A stretch of 64,000 nt of DNA, taken from assembly GCA_009738435.1 (NCBI GenBank), contig CP046522.1, positions 403,249 through 467,248 of the forward strand. Reading direction: 5' to 3'. The notes under the pieces are model-generated. The model saw nothing but the letters and a program-made list of their open reading frames with translations, had not been told where the DNA came from and searched no databases. Shown piece after piece: positions 63,811 through 64,000 of the stretch (position 1 is the first letter of the stretch; each line of letters begins with the position of its first letter). Source of the stretch: Clostridium bovifaecis. GTDB taxonomy: Bacteria; Bacillota; Clostridia; Clostridiales; Clostridiaceae. The position numbers were made by a program, and so were the translations under genes.

Positions 63811-64000
63811 TTGAAGGAAAAAATAAAGGAAAGTATATCTAGGGATATTGAAAAAGACATTGAATATATGAAAGAACTATTGAAAGATAATTCGGATATA
63901 GTATTTAGAGAGTTTCAAATTCAAGATTTAGATGCGGTTATTGTATATATAGACGGGATGGCGGATAAGTTTCTGATAAATGATTATGTATTAGAAAGTT
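63811..64000 (+). CDS. GerA-type spore germination protein, 3' end outside the window
   Basis: The first 63 residues of a GerA/SpoVAF-type germinant-receptor A subunit: KDNSDIVFREFQIQ followed by AVIVYIDGMADKFLINDYV, the usual N-terminal signature. TTG 63811 is ten bases after AAGGGG; a GTG at 63802 is too close, and the ATG at 63807 is out of frame. It runs off the end, so B and C subunits cannot be judged. Confidence 0.85.
   Translation, partial: MKEKIKESISRDIEKDIEYMKELLKDNSDIVFREFQIQDLDAVIVYIDGMADKFLINDYVLES

Overview
The window reads as chromosomal DNA from a low-GC, anaerobic, spore-forming Clostridium-type bacterium. The signs are AT-rich sequence with strong GGAGG ribosome sites and many TTG/GTG starts, a four-gene [FeFe]-hydrogenase operon, Hcp and flavodiiron proteins, a tungsten-type aldehyde oxidoreductase, and sporulation genes (YabG, Veg, CotS-like kinases, SPOCS-LysM protein, GerA-type germination protein). 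Most of it is ordinary core genome. The interest lies in regulation, recoding and small genes.

Layout. 1-4.8 kb: end of a DUF2680-like repeat protein, an OmpR-type two-component pair and a chemoreceptor. 5.3-9.8 kb: NAD-linked, probably electron-bifurcating hydrogenase in hndABCD order. 9.9-14.9 kb: a complete selenocysteine locus: tRNA-Sec, selD (itself a selenoprotein, UGA at codon 18), selA, selB and a HesB/IscA-like selenoprotein (UGA at codon 36). 15-20 kb: a sigma-54 activator, three copies of a palindromic operator, a sigma-54 promoter, and a CitMHS transporter with AtuA-family genes of unknown pathway. 20-26.4 kb: M55 aminopeptidase, AlaX editing protein, radical SAM protein, a tandem-repeat protein resembling gamma-type SASP, a frameshifted HD-GYP gene and an azoreductase. 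26.5-35.5 kb: Ca-type P-ATPase (minus strand), hcp, iron alcohol dehydrogenase, aldehyde:ferredoxin oxidoreductase and its MoaD-like partner. 35.6-42.8 kb: flavodiiron protein, chemoreceptor, HcpR-like regulator, an Fe-S partner protein, a PocR-chemoreceptor fusion and an EamA exporter. 43-57.7 kb: two glycosyltransferase/CotS spore-coat modules surrounding a sulfur block (Rrf2 regulator, cysK, nifS-like, thiI, iscS-like). 57.8-64 kb: DUF975 protein, yabG, veg, SPOCS-LysM protein, ispE, a small membrane protein and the start of a gerA-type gene.

How it fits together. Acids can be reduced to aldehydes by the tungsten enzyme and to alcohols by the iron ADH, with the hydrogenase balancing ferredoxin, NADH and H2. 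Hcp, the HcpR-like regulator, its small Fe-S neighbour and the flavodiiron protein form a nitrosative/oxidative defence set. Two of its promoters share the same palindrome at exactly the same distance from the -10 box. The selenium locus makes two selenoproteins, one of which is needed to make selenocysteine. The strongest candidates for undescribed biology are the sigma-54/AtuA pathway, the operator-like palindrome inside the tRNA-Sec promoter, the HesB selenoprotein, the gamma-SASP-like protein, and families of hairpin repeats at gene ends.
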